A program made the translations under genes and the position numbers. Shown one piece after another: positions 33,131 to 44,960 of a stretch of DNA of 64,000 bases. The notes beneath the pieces were generated by a model. The model saw nothing but the letters and a program-made list of their open reading frames with translations. It did no database searches and was not told the DNA's origin. The stretch is from Endomychus coccineus. Lineage: Eukaryota; Arthropoda; Insecta; Coleoptera; Endomychidae. The stretch spans positions 194,749,322 to 194,813,321 of the forward strand of contig OY294067.1 of the NCBI GenBank assembly GCA_958510875.1, read 5' to 3'. Each line of letters begins with the position of its first letter. The first letter of the stretch is position 1.

Positions 33131-34117
33131 AGGACGAACTACGAAGTACTAATTTTTGTATTAGAGCGTTTATATTACTTCTTTATTATTACTTCTTGTA
33201 TAATCTGATATTTTGATTGAGGGATATTTGTGAAATTTTATTACGCTAATTTTTATTTTTGAAGCTACATTTTTTGTTTTTATGTAAGTGATTACATAAC
33301 TCAATCTTCTATTGGGAGATTAATAACATAAAAATATGTCGTCCGGGGGTAAATATATTCTCACAGAGGGCGTATGTTTTAAATGTGGAACGAAATATGA
33401 ATTTTCAAATAAAGATTCAACTTTCTGAATCATAAAGTATATTACTACTATATACTATATCAGGTACCGCTGTGGAATGTTGTACAATATAATTTAGCAA
33501 CAAAAATAGCGTGTACATGTACATAGGGAAGTCAACGCAAAGCTCAAGGCAGATGGCGCCATCATAGCTCGTCCCGGATCGCAACAGATGGTCGCCCGAT
33601 ATCTTGGACTTTGTTATAAAATAAAAATTGAATTTATTCCTTACAACGTAAATGCTAATTTGACATTATATAGCAAATGCGTAATTTCCTTAAGTTTATG
33701 GCAATTGGGATCAAACTTAAACTTAAACAATCAGAGTTTTAAATCTTTTTAAGCTGTATACTGTATAATGTAGTACTGAGAAGGTTGAAAATAAACTAGG
33801 TAATACAAGAACATACAGCATCACCTCTATGTTACAATACAAATGCCTCTCAGAAGTTTAGTTAAAGAAAGAGATGATTATACATCATTAATGTTGATGT
33901 AGAGTAAACGACGAATATTTGAATGTAAAGAAAAATACCAGCATTTCTGATATAGATAGCCCTTGCTGCTATGTATTTGAACATACTATCCCCTCTTCAA
34001 AATTGCAAAACATGTGTCGTGTGACAACAACCATGAATTTTACTTCCGATTATCATGTAGCATGTTTTCATAGAAACCTGAAGAATTCTATAACTTATCG
34101 TTATTCCAATTATTGTT
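33131..34117. other. No gene recognised
   Basis: Intron 1 DNA without a supported ORF. The short + strand ORF at 33919-34143 shows nothing recognisable and ends at the edge of the ISL2EU relic. Confidence 0.35.
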
Positions 34118-34809
34118 TCAATAGCTATGGACTCTTTTATTAGAAGATAATTGTCCATCATGTAGCACTGTTAGACCAGCAAATTGACTTTTTCCTTTCA
34201 GAAAAGTGAATACATCATTTACTGCAACATTTTTTCTAGCGCATAGATCTTGAACATTAAATCCACGATCCATCATAATAGTTTCCTCAATTTTTCTAAG
34301 AATTAATCTTCTTTTCACACTCTGACAATCGCTGGTGCTTCCACCGTAAGATTCAGAGCAACGAGTCAGTAAATCACTAGGTGTGACGCAAAAATTTACT
34401 TTAAATATTGTTCTACCTTTGTAATTGCTAAAACAAGCTAGGAGGCACTGTTCATTTAGGGTTTTCCATGGGTACTGTGCATTCAATAATAACTACTCTA
34501 GTGGATGGATACAGATTTTTAAAACCGCCAGGCCCGTAAAAATTGACAAGTTCCCTACTTGCTCTACTACAAACATGATCCACAATTGATTAATAAAAGT
34601 AATACATTTAATATATCACTAACAGTAGTTTTAATTATATCAAAAAGTAGAGAAAGCTCGAAATCTTCCCCATTTCGTTTATGTTCCATAAGTGTTAAAC
34701 AAGTTGACCTTCCACGGTCAAGTTCAGAACTTAACTGTAACGATAAGTGAGTAAATGAATTTCTGGACCTAGGGTATGCAAACAATTTTAAATTGTCACC
34801 TTTCTCCAT
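34118..34809 (-). pseudogene. ISL2EU-like DDE transposase relic (DDE_Tnp_4)
   Basis: The upstream part (34567-34809) has 'MEHKRNGEDFELSLLFDIIK' and 'TTVSDI', the helix-turn-helix of this group. The downstream part (34118-34486) has 'FSNYKGRTIFKVNFCVTPSD', 'ESYGGSTSD', 'MMDRGFNVQDLCARKN' (the second catalytic Asp block) and 'TFLKGKSQF', ending 'LSSNKRVH'. A frameshift lies between the parts and the catalytic start is damaged. It was a cut-and-paste transposase of the PIF/ISL2EU type. Confidence 0.75.
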
Positions 34810-35241
34810 TCAGTATATAAGGAAACAGCTTTGTCATTATTTCTGTAGTTTCATAATCAATTCAAGAAGTATCAAGCTGTTTAATCGTTGCAATTGAAAA
34901 CAAATACTTTGACCGAGTGTTGACTGTTGACACTGCCCTTCGCTGGACCGAGATGTGCTATGATAGCGCCACGAATGGCGGTAACTGGCAGTTGCCTTTC
35001 CTATTAAGGTCATGTACAATTTTCTTAAAATTTCCAATGGAGCGCCCCGGTGAACTAATTTACGACCGGCTGCCAAAATTGTAATATTCCATTCCATACC
35101 TTCGAATTTGAATTGTACAAAAACATCGAAAAATTTGTTCACTGGTTAATAATGGACCACAATTTTTCTTTTCATTCATAATTTGTTTTCATTTTGTTAG
35201 CATATGTATTAACAGAAACATTTATTTAATTATTTTTCAAG
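34810..35241. other. End of Pdp intron 1, no gene recognised
   Basis: The ORF at 34837-35142 (-) has no recognised motif and may be further transposon debris. The acceptor TTTTTCAAG ends at 35241. Confidence 0.35.
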
Positions 35242-35380
35242 GTAGACAATATTCTACGTGCCAATGAATACAGTCATGATTTTAAAGATGGTTCAGTAAA
35301 GTCTTATGATTCAAATCAGCTGGCCTCGAATAATCCCATAGAAGATACAAGGTCGGAAGCCTCATGTCTGGTAACTTCAG
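35242..35380 (+). CDS. Pdp: Pdp exon 2
   Basis: Residues 66-111 plus the first base of codon 112. The sequence VDNILRANEYSHDF...SYDSNQLASNNPIEDTRSEAS is the conserved N-terminal block of pyruvate dehydrogenase phosphatase catalytic subunits. E99-D100 of PIED correspond to the PP2C motif that helps hold the metal centre. The exon lies between a TTTTTCAAG acceptor and a GTAAG donor (phase 1), is too short to appear as an ORF, and was found by looking for the block that must join PPQE of exon 1 to the FDGH exon. It is 20.5 kb from exon 1. Confidence 0.9.
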
Positions 35381-35463
35381 GTAAGAATCTGTAAAAAAGT
35401 TTTAGTTGCATAAAGCGGAGCAAAAAAATATAATTTCGAAGAGATCAATCACATTAACTATTA

Positions 35464-35466
<3 letters not shown>

Positions 35467-35544
<78 letters not shown>
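35467..35544. repeat. (TA)39 microsatellite
   Basis: 78 uninterrupted bases of TA at the start of Pdp intron 2. Confidence 0.95.
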
Positions 35545-35548
<4 letters not shown>

Positions 35549-36153
35549 GCTGCTTGAGCAATATTCTACTTATTAAGGTTGATACAGAATTCAATTACAC
35601 ATTGAACTGTATAAGAAATGTTGATTGACTTAACTGAATTGCACATCTGTTGCCATTATCAGATCGTTTCAAATTCATTCAGAAAAATATGTCCTACGCT
35701 CCAATGAATGAAATCAACTCGACAATATTTTTAGTCATTATAGAAATGACTTCGGTAAGTACGGCAAGTAACCCCTAACCTAAACTAACCTGTCATAATT
35801 AAAATTATTATATTACATGAAATATTGGGATGTATTGTTATTACTGTTATTATTGCTACTGGTACACAAGTTATTGCATAATATAATTATAGTACGAATT
35901 TCAGAAGTTCTACATTTTAAAGCTTGTCATGAGACATTTTTATTGTCACTTTCAAACAATTTATTCATTGGAATTTGATAAGACTAACAAACAATTTTTT
36001 ATTAGAACTTGATCAGACTGAAACAGTCATTTATGGTCACTGACGAGCCTTTAAGTGACTAGTCGAAAATCATAAAGGACCGGTCATTTGCTACCTCCAA
36101 TTATAAATATGAAACAATCACTCAAACTGCGACAAATCCAAGATTTAGAAAAT
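35545..36153. other. No gene recognised
   Basis: Pdp intron 2 DNA. No ORF or repeat that I can support. Confidence 0.35.
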
Positions 36154-38960
36154 ATTAATAATAATAATAATAATAATAATATAATGATTTATTTACCAAA
36201 AAATAAAGACATAAATACATACTCCAAACATATAGGAGTTTTTCACTAGACAAAGTACAGAAAATAAACATACCTACTATAATATAAGGTACATAAATAT
36301 GTAAAAATACGTTAAATTCATCGCTAAGTCTCAGTTGGCTCGTGGGCAAACTTGCAAATCTGTATTGCATAAAAATAACATTCAACATGTAATACGTTAT
36401 TTGCTTGTAGGAGCTTAGGTAATTAGTTCAATCATTAAAAATAATATTATTTTTTCATATCAATGATGCTATGTATTTGTAGACTGCTTTAGTTTTTATC
36501 CACAGTTTCGTTTTGTTTTTGTTTTATCAAGTTGATTGCTTTTAATTCAGGAGTAAGTAAGTTATAAACTCTGGGTCCAAGCAAGAAATAGCTTCTTTGT
36601 ATTAATGTTTTTTTTTGCTTTGGGTACCCTAGAATTTTATTTTTCGTTTCTTGTTTCATAGTTGTAAGCAATTGGTATAACTTCTTTTTGAAACTTATAT
36701 TTGGTCCAAATTTTACTCTTTTTTCTCTGTTGGTTAAGTAATCTGACATGAGTTTGTAGGTAACACCGCGGAAGCCTAATCTATATAGAGTTTCAAGCAA
36801 TAAAGTATGGCTGACAGTATCAAATGATATCTATAAATACCATTAGGGTATTTTTTTTTCAATTGGTTAGTGAATATTTTCAGTTAGATCGATTATGGCG
36901 TCTTTGAAACCGAATCGATTCTGTGATAAGATATTATTTTTATTCAAACATCTCATAACTGTCTTTTAGAAGTAGTTTTACTATTTTTTCAAAAATTTCG
37001 TCAAATTAAGTTATCAAGGAGATCGGTCTGTAATTAGTCATATGAGACTTGTCTTCTTTTTTGAATATTGGTATAATTTCAGACTGTTTGGTGATAGTGG
37101 GACACATTCCGGGTTCAGTTATTTCACTGTTTTCTTTTGGTGACAAATTTCATTTATGCAAGCCCATATTTTTTTTTTATCTTCTATTCTCATAGATCTT
37201 TTTTTGATAGTAATTATATTTGGTTTTCGTTACTAAGGAATTCAACTTATTTCTATGTAATTTATATTTACATTTTCATCGTATGGATTTTCCTCGTTGT
37301 TTTACAGTCTATTTTATGTTGTTACTGATTTAATTAAGACGGTAGTTATCTATGGTGCTTTCCTACTATCATCAATTTCAGTTTTTATGTATTTTTATAT
37401 AGTATTGTTTCATACGTATTAATTTTATTTCTAAGCTTTTCGCCTGCTGTATTTGTGTCTACAGCATTGAATATTTCATCCCAGTTTTTCGTTGTTTAGT
37501 TGTGACAATAATTTAATTTCATCAATAACTGATTTTATTACTTGTTGTAGAGCTCTTTTAGTGTTTTTGCCAGGAAAAATTATTTGACATATTATATGGA
37601 AGGAAAGTCGGTCTCTATTATACTGGGTATTAATTTGTTAGTGAAAATTATATCAATATTATTTTTAGTTTTGATAAATAAATGATCTATACAAGTAGAT
37701 GAGTTATTTTGATTTCTGGTTGCCTTAAAAATTGTAGATGAGAATTCTTTTACACTCAAAATATTTATATATTCGTCCTCTACTTCATTCGTATATTATA
37801 TTCATGTTGACGTCCCCAATAAAGATCTTTTTACAATTTTTAAAACAGTCTGATGAACCTTCAACGAAGTTACTAGCGTTTGTCGAGGGTGGTCTGCAGA
37901 TTCCCGTTACACACATTTTTTTATTAATATAATTTAGATCCACCCGAATTACTTTAATTACCCCTATATTTACTATTGTATATGTATTGTTCATGGTACT
38001 TATAACATAAATAATAAGACCATCATTTTGATTTAGATGGCCTTCATTATAAAAAAGATTTTCACCCTCGATATTAACTATTTCTGTTGCCAAGTTTCTG
38101 ACAGAACATTTATTTCAAGACCTAAATGTAATTGGTTCATCAATACTTTGAGTTGATCTAAGTTTATATTGACACTGCGTTTAATTGTATGAAATATTTT
38201 AAAATCATAGTTTACAAATGGTCGAATATTTTTTTTACAATTGGAAGTTTCAATTCATTTCAATTGTAGTCACTTGGAAGTTATTTATGTAATGATTCAT
38301 TATGATTCATAGTCGGTTGTGTCTTTGAGTTCTTGGGTCTTTTGTTTGTAAATAGGGCATGTTGAATCAAAATGTATAGATGTATTAATTTGTTTTATAT
38401 TTTAAATTAGAATTCGCATAATTCACACATTTTTGTAAGGTATTCTTACACTCACTCAAGTGATGGTTTTCTGAGCAATTCGAACAAGTTGGCACTTCTT
38501 TTCTGCAGTATATCGATTTGTGTTGAAATTCACAGCACTTAAAACATCTTAGCAGATTATCATTTTCAAAAGCTGGACATCGGTTATGCTTTACATATTA
38601 TTGTTTCATGTACATGATTTTGTTAAATGCGGTTGCATAAGTTGCTTGGAGTTATGGATTTTTCTTAGTATTTTTCGTAATAATTAATACATAGTTATCA
38701 TTTTTAAGTTTTAGTAATATAGAAGGTATATTTATTTTATGTTTAGGAGCATCTATTTTCATTATATCAGCATAGCTTGCTTTATTTTATATATTTATCC
38801 AATTTAAGTGTACTTGTATATCTTGTTGAGTAGACTATCCTAAAAATTGTATAATTTGACTTTTTGATTCTATTATTGCATCCTTGTCGTTAATCATAAT
38901 TTAAGTAGTATGTATGAAATTCCAAAATATGTTGCAATAAAACGTCATAAGTGTTTCTTT
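36154..38960 (-). mobile_element. Decayed LINE with zinc-knuckle ORF1, EN and RT scraps
   Basis: The 3' end is a (ATA)n tract (36154-36184). On the - strand, 5' to 3': ORF1 remnants ('SYADIMKIDAPKHKINIPSI' near 38740-38800, then two CCHC-like knuckles 'CFKCCEFQHKSIYCRKE' and 'CSNCSENHHLSEC' near 38440-38570); endonuclease scraps (37785-38093: 'NQNDGLIIYV', 'RPPSTNASNF', 'IFIGDVNMNI'); an RT scrap 'NYRPISLIT' (about 37020-37040); 'FDTVSHTLLLETLYRLGFRG' (about 36770-36835); and a C-terminal end 'GPRVYNLLTPELKAINLI'. The FADD region is deleted. It differs from the LINE at 27439 by having knuckles in ORF1. Confidence 0.75.
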
Positions 38961-39211
38961 TAGCTAGATAACTTTAATTTCAGAAAAGGATAAGTTTCCA
39001 CATGTTTTGCACAATTTTTTACTGCTTCCATCGTATTTTCCTACACACTGATCCTTAGTAGATGTGTTTTTACACACGTCATATTCCATCTCGGTGAATT
39101 GTTATATCAGTATCGACATGTGTTTGAATTAGTTTTTTGGGTATAGTTTGCTTGGTTCGAAGGATTAATATTTCCAGTTTCATGTAATTTAAATGTCTAA
39201 TTATATACCTC
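38961..39211. other. Spacer between LINE relic and Penelope copy B
   Basis: AT-rich, probably the 5' end of the LINE or intron DNA. Nothing recognised. Confidence 0.3.
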
Positions 39212-39266
39212 GGTTTTTACCTTGAAAAATCTTGTCTTTCGGATGGATTCCGCGTCACAATAGCTC

Positions 39267-39315
39267 GACTTGATGCCGACGTTTCGCCAATCATTACAGG
39301 TGGCATCTTCAAGGC
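39267..39315 (-). ncRNA. Hammerhead-like motif, left pLTR of copy B (damaged)
   Basis: Complement of the copy A motif, but the core reads TTGAAGA (C3 to U) and stem III has lost one pair, so cleavage is unlikely. Confidence 0.4.
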
Positions 39316-39924
39316 AGGCTTGAGGCTTGAACTGAAACTGGTTCTACTGGTTTCTGTAGCCGTATTTATTGTAGGAAAAAATCCTTCACGCTACATAGTT
39401 CACTGCCTTTATTCCGGTGGTTAACTTCGTTCCGGCACCTGACTCTGCCGATGTGCGATCATGTGCGAAGTGGAATTTTCGAGGATGGGTTTCCAAATGT
39501 TAGGAAGGTAATATCCTGAGTCACGGTTCAGATTATTCGGATGTTTTAGGTTTTCTATAGCTTCAAGGATTTTTCGCTGATAGAAGTTTGGGGCTCAGGC
39601 TAGGATTTTAGTATCTTCAAAAAGGATTTGATGATTTGTGTCAAACTTGTGTTCTGCAAATGCAGATCTACTGGCGTCACGAAGCCTTGTACAGGGGATG
39701 CTATAAACACCTTCTAAGTGGAGAGAAGGAAGGGGATCTTTGATAGGTTTGTAAAACTGAGATAATTTTGGAAGTGTGGAGAAACGGGTAGAAATATTAT
39801 GTTTTTTGAGGATCTTAGAAATTCGATCTGTTACATTTTGAATATATGGAAGATAGGCCGTGGATAAAGCAGGTTGGATATCTTGGATAGTAGACTTCCG
39901 CGGACAGCTAATCTTTTCTGCTGT

Positions 39925-41732
39925 AGAAGCATCCCTACATAAAGTTCCCCATCTCTGCTAAAATTCTTCGTCATTCCACGATTCCTAAATCAAATTGCCC
40001 TAAACCTTTAATTCAAGCTCTCAATTCACTCAAATCAAATCCTGATTTAGCTATTTTGAGGGCTGATAAAGGAAACTCCACTGTTGTCATGAATCGTTCA
40101 GATTATGATAACAAAATCCTGCAACATCTGCAAACTAATTCCTATAAGCTCCTACCAAAAGATCCCACCTCCTCTATAGAACGTTCAATTTCACAAATTA
40201 TTCGTCATTCTTCCCTTCCTGATTCAGATAAAAAATTTCTTATCCCCCATTGTTCAAAATGTCCCCGTTTATATGGTTTGCCTAAAATTCATAAGCCCTC
40301 AGTTTCCCTGAGACCAATTGTCAGCACTATCGGATCTCCAACTTATAAACTCTCTCGATATCTGTCATCTATTCTCTAACCCCTTTTAGGTAATTCCAAT
40401 AGTTTTATCCTAAATTCCTTCCATTTCGTTGAAAAACTTCAAACGTTGAAAGTTGACCCAAGCGATTTGCTCGTCAGCTTCGACGTCGAATCACTGTTTA
40501 CCAATGTTCCCATTCCAGACACCCTTTCCATAATTTCTCAATTGTTACCTGCCAAAAACATTTCAACGGACTTACTACCGTTAATTGATTTTTGTCTATC
40601 CTCCACATATTTTCTATACGATGGCAAGTTCTACGAGCAATCCTCGGGAGCTGCCATGGGTTCCCCACTTTCTCCGATCATAGCTAATATCTTCATGGAA
40701 GCTTTTGAACAAGATACCATTGACTCATCTGTTCTCAAGCCGAAATGTTGGTTTAGATATGTCGACGATACTTTCGTTATTTGGCAACATCGTCGCGAAA
40801 AGCTCGTTCCCTTCCTCATTCATTTAAATTCATTACATCCCAATATCCTTTTCACCATGGAAGTCGAATCGCAAGGTTCACTCCCGTTCCTGGATGTATT
40901 GGTTAGTCGACAGACTGACGGTACTTTAGGACATTCTGTGTATCGAAAACCCACCCATACCGATAGATACCTCAATGGTCTTTCCCACCACCACCCTGCC
41001 CAAAAGCAATCTGTCATAAACTCCCTGGTCCACAGAGCTATCAACCTATCTCAGCCTCAATCCTTAAAATCAGAATTAAAACATCTTTCATCTGCCTTAT
41101 TATCAAACAATTTCTCCCATTACAACATCCAAAAAGCCATAAAGAAATACACTTAACCTAAAATTTCAAATCGACCTGAGCCAGAAACCCCCCCGCCTGC
41201 TTTATCCACGGCCTATCTTCCATATATTCAAAATGTAACAGATCGAATTTCCAAAATCCTCAAAAAACATAATATTTCTACCCGTTTTTCCACACTTCCA
41301 AAATTATCTCAGTTTTACAAACCTATCAAAGATCCCCTTCCGCCTCTCCACTTAGAAGGTGTTTATAGCATTCCCTGTTCTTGCGGTGAAGTCTACATTG
41401 GTGAAACAGGTCGTACAGTAGCTACTCGTGTGAAAGAACATGAGCGCTGTACAAGGCTTCGTGACACCAGTAGATCTGCACTTGCAGAACACAAGTTTGA
41501 CACAAATCATCAAATCCTTTTTGAAGATACTAAAATCCTAGCCCGAGCCCCAAACTTCTATCAGCGAAAAATCCTTGAAGCTATAGAAATCCTAAAACAT
41601 CCGAATAATCTGAACCGTGACTCAGGATATTACCTTCCCAACATTTGGAAACCCATCCACGAAAATTCCACTTCGCACATGATCGCACAACGGCAGAGTC
41701 AGGTGCCGGAACGAAGTTTACCACCGGAATAA
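39925..41732 (+). pseudogene. Penelope RT-GIY-YIG protein, two in-frame stops
   Basis: One frame of about 600 codons interrupted only by TAA at 40377-40379 and 41154-41156. N-terminal 'AILRADKGNSTVVMNRSDYD'; 'RLYGLPKIHKP' and 'LRPIVS'; then RT motifs 'LLVSFDVESLFTNVP', 'AAMGSPLSPIIANIFMEAFE', catalytic YVDD in 'FRYVDDTFVIW' and 'SLPFLDVLVS'. A GIY-YIG endonuclease follows: 'EGVYSIPCSCGEVYIGETGR' with TRVKEHERC, then NHQILFEDTKIL. The RT copies element RNA and the nuclease nicks the target. No internal start codon is obvious at the 5' end. Only the two stops separate it from an intact frame. Confidence 0.85.
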
Positions 41733-41827
41733 AGGCAGTGAACCATGTAGCGTGAAGGATTTTTCCTACAATAAATACGGCTACAGAAACCAGTAGAACC
41801 AGTTTCAGTTCAAGCCTCAAGCCTGCC

Positions 41828-41880
41828 CTGAAGATGCCACCTGTAATGGTTGGCGAAACGTCGGCATCAAGTCGAGCTAT
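41828..41880 (+). ncRNA. Hammerhead ribozyme-like motif, 3' end of copy B
   Basis: CTGAAGA at 41828-41834, stem II GCCACC/GGTTGGC, GAAAC at 41855-41859 and GTC at 41871-41873. Stem III is ACG against AGT (one mismatch) where copy A has ACG/CGT. Otherwise the same as 18074-18125. Confidence 0.45.
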
Positions 41881-41961
41881 TGTGACGCGGAATCCATCCG
41901 AAAGACAAGATTTTTCAAGATTAGCTGTCCGCGGAAGTCTACTATCCAAGGTACTTACCTT

Positions 41962-42779
41962 TCCAATTCAAGAATGTAAATGATATATAAAAATTCTTGG
42001 GAAATAGGTCACAATAACACTTTTTTTAAATATTCGTCTTTACGTACGTTTCGGTCTCACGACCATCATCTGAAGACTCACTATGTCAAAAAAGGGGTTT
42101 ATTAAAACTAATTATAGCACAAGCGTCCATATCGCACAAACTTTATTTCAATCAAAAGAGCCCACGCCGTCGAAACGAACAGAACCACGAATAATCGAAA
42201 TTGTATCGTCAATATTAAAGTATAAAAAAAAATTTTTTGTAGTAAGAAACCACTATTCAGTAATATTCTCAAAATATACAAGTGCATGTTGGTATTCTCA
42301 TAACAACTGAGATCGAAGTTATTTGTTGAGTACCTACTTTCGAACCAGATGTGTAAGATTTATGAGATACTTAGAAAGGTTTCAGACCTGTACTGGAATA
42401 TTACTATTAAGCATTCTTCCTAAAAACATTTTCAACAATTATAAAGACGTATGTGAGACGAATATTCAAAACAAAGTGTTAATGTGAACTATTTTCCAAG
42501 AATTTGTATATATAATTCATACTGGGTCAAGAATCTTTATTATTATCAAGAAAATGTTCATTTCGCTGTGGATTTTCCCGACATCAGAAACGATAATTGT
42601 GCCTGTCAACCATGCCATTTAAATGAAAAGTATCTTTATCCGAAAAGATTATATTCCGTGCAAATTGATTATTCACGACACCGCTTCATCATTTCTTCAC
42701 AAAATCGCAAACGCCTGTCACAATCATCTTCTAAAAGCTCTTGGACTAGATATACTTTATACAGGTGGTATTTCTATGT
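41962..42779. other. Repeat debris, no gene recognised
   Basis: It starts with a fragment bearing a second, different hammerhead-like motif (42036-42077), probably a terminal repeat of another PLE family. ORFs at 42083-42310 and 42484-42900 show no recognisable family. Confidence 0.35.
42036..42077 (-). ncRNA. Hammerhead-like motif of a second PLE-type family
   Basis: On the - strand: stem I GTCTT/AAGAC (5 perfect pairs); core CAGATGA (U4 changed to A from CUGAUGA); stem II GGTC-GTGA-GACC; GAAAC; and a minimal palindromic stem III ACGTACGT. The geometry is a compact type I hammerhead. The core substitution should abolish cleavage. Confidence 0.45.
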
Positions 42780-43072
42780 TTTCAAAAATCTTACAATCAT
42801 ACGTCTAGACGCAGCACGATTTTGGGCCAGTGAAACCGTTGAAGCATGGGGATTTTCCTGCAGAGTTGGTGCAATGTCCAATTTTTCATCATCGTTATAA
42901 ACACGTGGCCATGTTTCTCAAATTTATGGAATATCTTTGTAACACTAGCCTGGGAAATCATATTTTCCTGATATTTTGCATTAAATAAAGCACACACTCC
43001 ACTTTGAATTCGCATTCTATTTCCACATTCCAGTAATATAATACTACGCTGCCGTTCCGACAATAGTGCCAA
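42780..43072 (-). mobile_element. Mariner-type transposase N-terminal fragment
   Basis: The - strand reads LSERQRSIILLECGNRMR, 'SGVCALFNAKYQE', 'SQASVTKIFHKFEKHGHV', then 'PTLQENPHASTVSLAQNRAA'. This is the paired helix-turn-helix region of a mariner-like transposase of a family distinct from 3324-4397. The catalytic part is absent. Confidence 0.65.
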
Positions 43073-43984
43073 TTTTATTCAGTAAAGAGAACCCGTGAAA
43101 GCACCCAAATTAATAAAATGAACACTTACATTCAATTTCACAACGAAATGATACAGTTTTAATACTGAACTAATCGAAAACTTTTTTTTTTATCCAGACT
43201 TCTCACCAAAAAATGTGACTTTCCTGTGCCTGATTTAAGTTTCATCGCCGCTTGTTTTATTTTAAGCATTTGCTTCGTTAAATTTTTTGTAGATGGCACT
43301 AATGTTATAAGATTTGCAGTTATTTTATTTTTATAAAAGATACAACACAACTAGAAGAATAAAGGTGGTATGGTTAGATTCCATTTTCCACGAATCTTTC
43401 AACGAACCCACACATGACATGTTTCCATTTGAAAAAAAAAAAGTTGGGGTGACTCGCCGCTAAAGGGTTGAAGGAAAGTTTTTTATTTTATTGCCAAAAA
43501 ATGTGTAATATTTAAAATCAATTAACGTATTTCAGCGCTTTTTTTTAAATTGCCTGTTAAAAGGATATCAATTTTATTCCACACGTTTGCCCAACCCGGT
43601 ATGTATGTGATATGTATTTACTAGCTGTTATCCGCAAACAGCTAACAACATGGGAAGAAGTTATACTCTATGTAGTTAAAAGTTCATTCGTTTTGACAAC
43701 AATGAACATGGAAGTCAAAATTTATGTCTCGATATCTCTTCGTCAATATGACGAACACAGGCATTCCAAAACTGCAATGTAAAAATGCTTAGCACTTCCT
43801 TCGACATATTTGAACAGTGATTAATAGATTTTCCATCTCTTGCAATATGCTAGTTATAATAGTTTTCTTTGAAATTTGCCACACCATTTATATTTCATAG
43901 AGATAATGATATGAAACTTATTCATCGATAAATACATCTAGAAGAATTTCTAGCAAACATGCAGATATACAATTATTATTAATG
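43073..43984. other. No gene recognised
   Basis: Pdp intron 2 DNA, AT-rich. The ORF at 43159-43350 (-) has no motif. Confidence 0.35.
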
Positions 43985-44960
43985 TAGGGAACCGGTGAGG
44001 TTCCTTCATGCTTGGCCGAGACCCATGGTGGTTCCCACTCAAAAGTGTTCATCAAGTTCCCGAGGTAGACGAACCTATCTAAAACCCAGTCAAGACCAGT
44101 TTAGCAGCGTCCTTGTTTCTAGTTTCTGGATCTCCTCAGTGTCGCATAATTCTACGGAGAGTGCTCGGTGTCTTAGGAAAATCAGGGCTACACACCTGCA
44201 CAGTTGTTGAGACCATTCTTCTCTAATGTGCTCTTCAATCAGTGCTTTACATCATCCTACCCAGTAGTGGATCGTCTGTTCAATGTTACCGCTAGTTCAG
44301 AGCCTATTAGGTGTTCCTTGGTCCCTAGTCTTGCAAGTTCATTGAGCAAGAGCTGCTTTTGGTCAATGCATATGCTGAAGTGGCTTTGCACTCTGTGTTC
44401 AATAGGTATAATATACCGGCCTGGGCATTTTTGGTACATCCCCGCTTCCATCTGTCCATGAACTCTGGCTTCACCAGTGAACTAGAATTCACCATTGGTT
44501 GGTAGGACTGATTGGTGGTTACTGTCAAAATAATCTTCTTTGGAGGTTATAGTTTTACGATACTTGTCATAATCGTGGTGACATCTCATCCGTTCTCATT
44601 GAATGGATACACTAATTGGTAGTAGGTGTGGCTACCTTTTTGGCTTCCACTGTTCTACTGACATAGATCTGTAGGAAGCTTCCGTTTTGCTCCTCGTAGA
44701 GACAGCTGAATGGTTCCACATTCATTACAGCTCCAAGTGCAGTCGTGGGAGTAGTTTTCATAGATTCCGTGACCGCACCTACAATGAGCTTTCTCAGATA
44801 CTTCAGACTTGATTTAGTCGTTTTGACCTCTGTTCTTTCCCACCACCAAACATATTTTTTCAGCCTGTGTTTAATTATGGCTTTGTAGATCCACATTATG
44901 ACATTTGAGCTGAGGCGCCAATTGTGACCAATGGCACTTCTACACAACTAGAAGGCTGCA
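43985..44960 (-). mobile_element. LINE 3' fragment with RNase H-like remnant (LOA/I-type)
   Basis: The - strand 44612-44947 reads 'CRSAIGHNWRLSSNVIMWIY', 'RTEVKTTKSSLKYLRKL' and 'MKTTPTTALGAVMNVEP', the region after RT in LOA/R1-type LINEs. Downstream 'LLLNELARLGTKEHLIG' (about 44310-44360) matches the end of an RNase H domain (NELADxLARxG). Further degraded frame runs to about 43985. Frameshifted. It may belong to the same family as 8645-10385, covering the part missing there. Confidence 0.75.

Larger units (their letters stand above)
39224..41949 (+). mobile_element. Penelope-like element copy B with inverted pLTRs
   Basis: The left part (39224-about 39912) is a complement of the right part (about 41199-41949): the element's 3' half is present at both ends in opposite orientation, a documented PLE arrangement. 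The middle carries the RT/GIY-YIG frame. The flanks GGTTTTTACCTT (39212-39223) and GGTACTTACCTT (41950-41961) match at 10 of 12 and may be a decayed 12 bp target duplication, the same length as in copy A. The left copy's inner end carries a further inverted segment of the extreme 3' terminus (GACTTCCGCGGACAGCTAAT), suggesting a head-to-tail or template-switched structure. Confidence 0.85.

Noticed and set aside
40377..41156. Stop-codon readthrough or recoding in the Penelope frame (two TAA)
   Set aside because: No recoding signal was seen, and the sister copy carries other disabling changes, so simple mutation explains it.
44257..44461. + strand ORFs at 43995-44461
   Set aside because: Shadows of the LINE fragment coded on the - strand.
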